Shown: positions 63,398 to 64,000 of the stretch, piece by piece | Layout of the letters: every line of letters begins with the position of its first letter | Position numbering within the stretch: the stretch's first letter is position 1 | Notes under the pieces: model-generated | What the model was told of the DNA's origin: nothing | What the model saw: only the letters and a program-made list of their open reading frames with translations | Databases searched by the model: none | Made by a program: the position numbers and the translations under genes | DNA from: Burkholderia sp. HI2500 | Lineage (GTDB): Bacteria > Pseudomonadota > Gammaproteobacteria > Burkholderiales > Burkholderiaceae | DNA length: 64,000 nucleotides | NCBI RefSeq assembly: GCF_002223055.1 | Contig: NZ_NKFL01000006.1 | Location: forward strand, 62,001 to 126,000 | Reading direction: 5' to 3'

Positions 63398-64000
63398 GTG
63401 TTCTCGAAAATCCCCCTGACTGCATTGCGTGTATTCGAGTCGTCGGCACGGCTCGGCGCATTCAAGGCCGCCGCGGACGAACTGTCCGTGACGCCGGCCG
63501 CCGTGTCGCACCAGATCAAGTCGCTCGAAAGCCGGCTCGGCGTGCTGCTGTTCGAGCGCGGTGCGAGCGGCGTGCGGCTCACGGACGAAGGCGAACGCCT
63601 GTTTCACGCGAGTCACGATGCACTGCTTGCGTTGAGCCGCGGGCTCGACGCGGTGCGGCCCGAGGCGGCCGGCGAGCGCACGCTCGTGCTGACCACCACG
63701 CCCGCGTTTGCCGCGATGTGGCTGATTCCGCGCCTTGGCCGGTTTCGTCGCATCGATCCGCAACTGCATATCAAGGTTGAAACCGGCAACACGCTCGCGG
63801 ATCTCGAACGCGATGCGCGGATCGATCTCGCGATTCGCGCGACGTCGCGCACGTTTCCGGCGCTGCACGAGATTGCGCTGATCGACGAGTATTTCGGCGC
63901 GTATGCGGCCGTCGGGTTCGACGCGCATCGCACGGACGAGCCGCTCGACCTGATCGAGACCGTGTGGGATACGCCGCTGCCGGTGTCGGTCGACTGGGCG
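63398..64000 (+). CDS. LysR-family regulator, N-terminal 201 residues (cut by window edge)
   Basis: Open from a GTG at 63398 to the end of the window, so no stop is visible. The LysR HTH is LTALRVFESSARLGAFKAAA, then VTPAAVSHQIKSLESRLGVL and LFERGASGVRLTDEGERLF. The start of the effector-binding domain follows (TLVLTTTPAFAAMWLIPRLG). It is divergent from the PACE gene with about 145 bp between starts. It probably regulates the pump. The GcvA-like HTH spelling makes GcvA-type LysR another possibility. Confidence 0.85.
   Translation, partial: MFSKIPLTALRVFESSARLGAFKAAADELSVTPAAVSHQIKSLESRLGVLLFERGASGVRLTDEGERLFHASHDALLALSRGLDAVRPEAAGERTLVLTTTPAFAAMWLIPRLGRFRRIDPQLHIKVETGNTLADLERDARIDLAIRATSRTFPALHEIALIDEYFGAYAAVGFDAHRTDEPLDLIETVWDTPLPVSVDWA

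Overview
The window looks like a secondary replicon of a Burkholderia species, probably of the B. cepacia complex. This is inferred from the very GC-rich coding sequence, the dense accessory catabolism, the paired DUF3999/DUF2339 genes, and the large trimeric autotransporter next to an OmpA lipoprotein. No rRNA, tRNA, CRISPR array, IS element or prophage was seen. A gene of unknown function is cut at the left edge and a LysR regulator at the right edge.

Layout. 0.6-4.2 kb (minus): probable thiosulfate-oxidation operon with a Tat-exported DsrE-like protein, an orphan substrate-binding protein, and the diheme cytochromes TsdB and TsdA. 4.6-6.8 kb: TonB-dependent siderophore receptor with a Fur-like box. 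7.2-7.7 kb: small secreted protein. 7.7-13.5 kb (minus): vanillate-type O-demethylase operon with two Rieske oxygenases, one shared reductase, an aromatic-acid MFS importer and a porin, next to a divergent MarR regulator. 14.3-20.9 kb: leucine/isovalerate catabolism (TetR regulator and liuABCD). 21.2-23.5 kb: small lipoprotein and Tat-exported phospholipase C. 23.7-43.6 kb: surface-adhesin island. 44.6-48.4 kb: assorted small genes and a candidate sRNA. 48.7-51.5 kb: orphan KdpB ATPase with a KdpE-like regulator. 51.6-57.1 kb: lytic transglycosylase and the DUF3999/DUF2339 pair. 57.7-61.9 kb: choline ABC transporter with a GbdR-like regulator. 62.2-64 kb: TRIC-type channel, PACE efflux protein and LysR regulator.

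The most interesting part is the island at 23.6-43.6 kb. A 2561-residue trimeric autotransporter with a Ser/Thr-rich repetitive stalk is followed on the same strand by an OmpA lipoprotein, three DUF2827 paralogues, a DUF4019 protein, and a fusion of an FkbM methyltransferase, a TPR-like region and a GT9-like glycosyltransferase. A fourth DUF2827 gene, a protein with two tandem GT-A-like domains and an EAL phosphodiesterase lie just beyond. I infer a dedicated glycosylation and maturation system for the Ser/Thr-rich adhesin. That is a hypothesis from content and context; no known homologous pathway was matched.

Several units could connect. Phospholipase C releases phosphocholine and the Cho transporter imports choline. 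The candidate sRNA carries a 9-nt perfect complement to the liuA ribosome-binding site. Coordinates of start codons were chosen from ribosome-binding sites and stop/start overlaps where these were visible.
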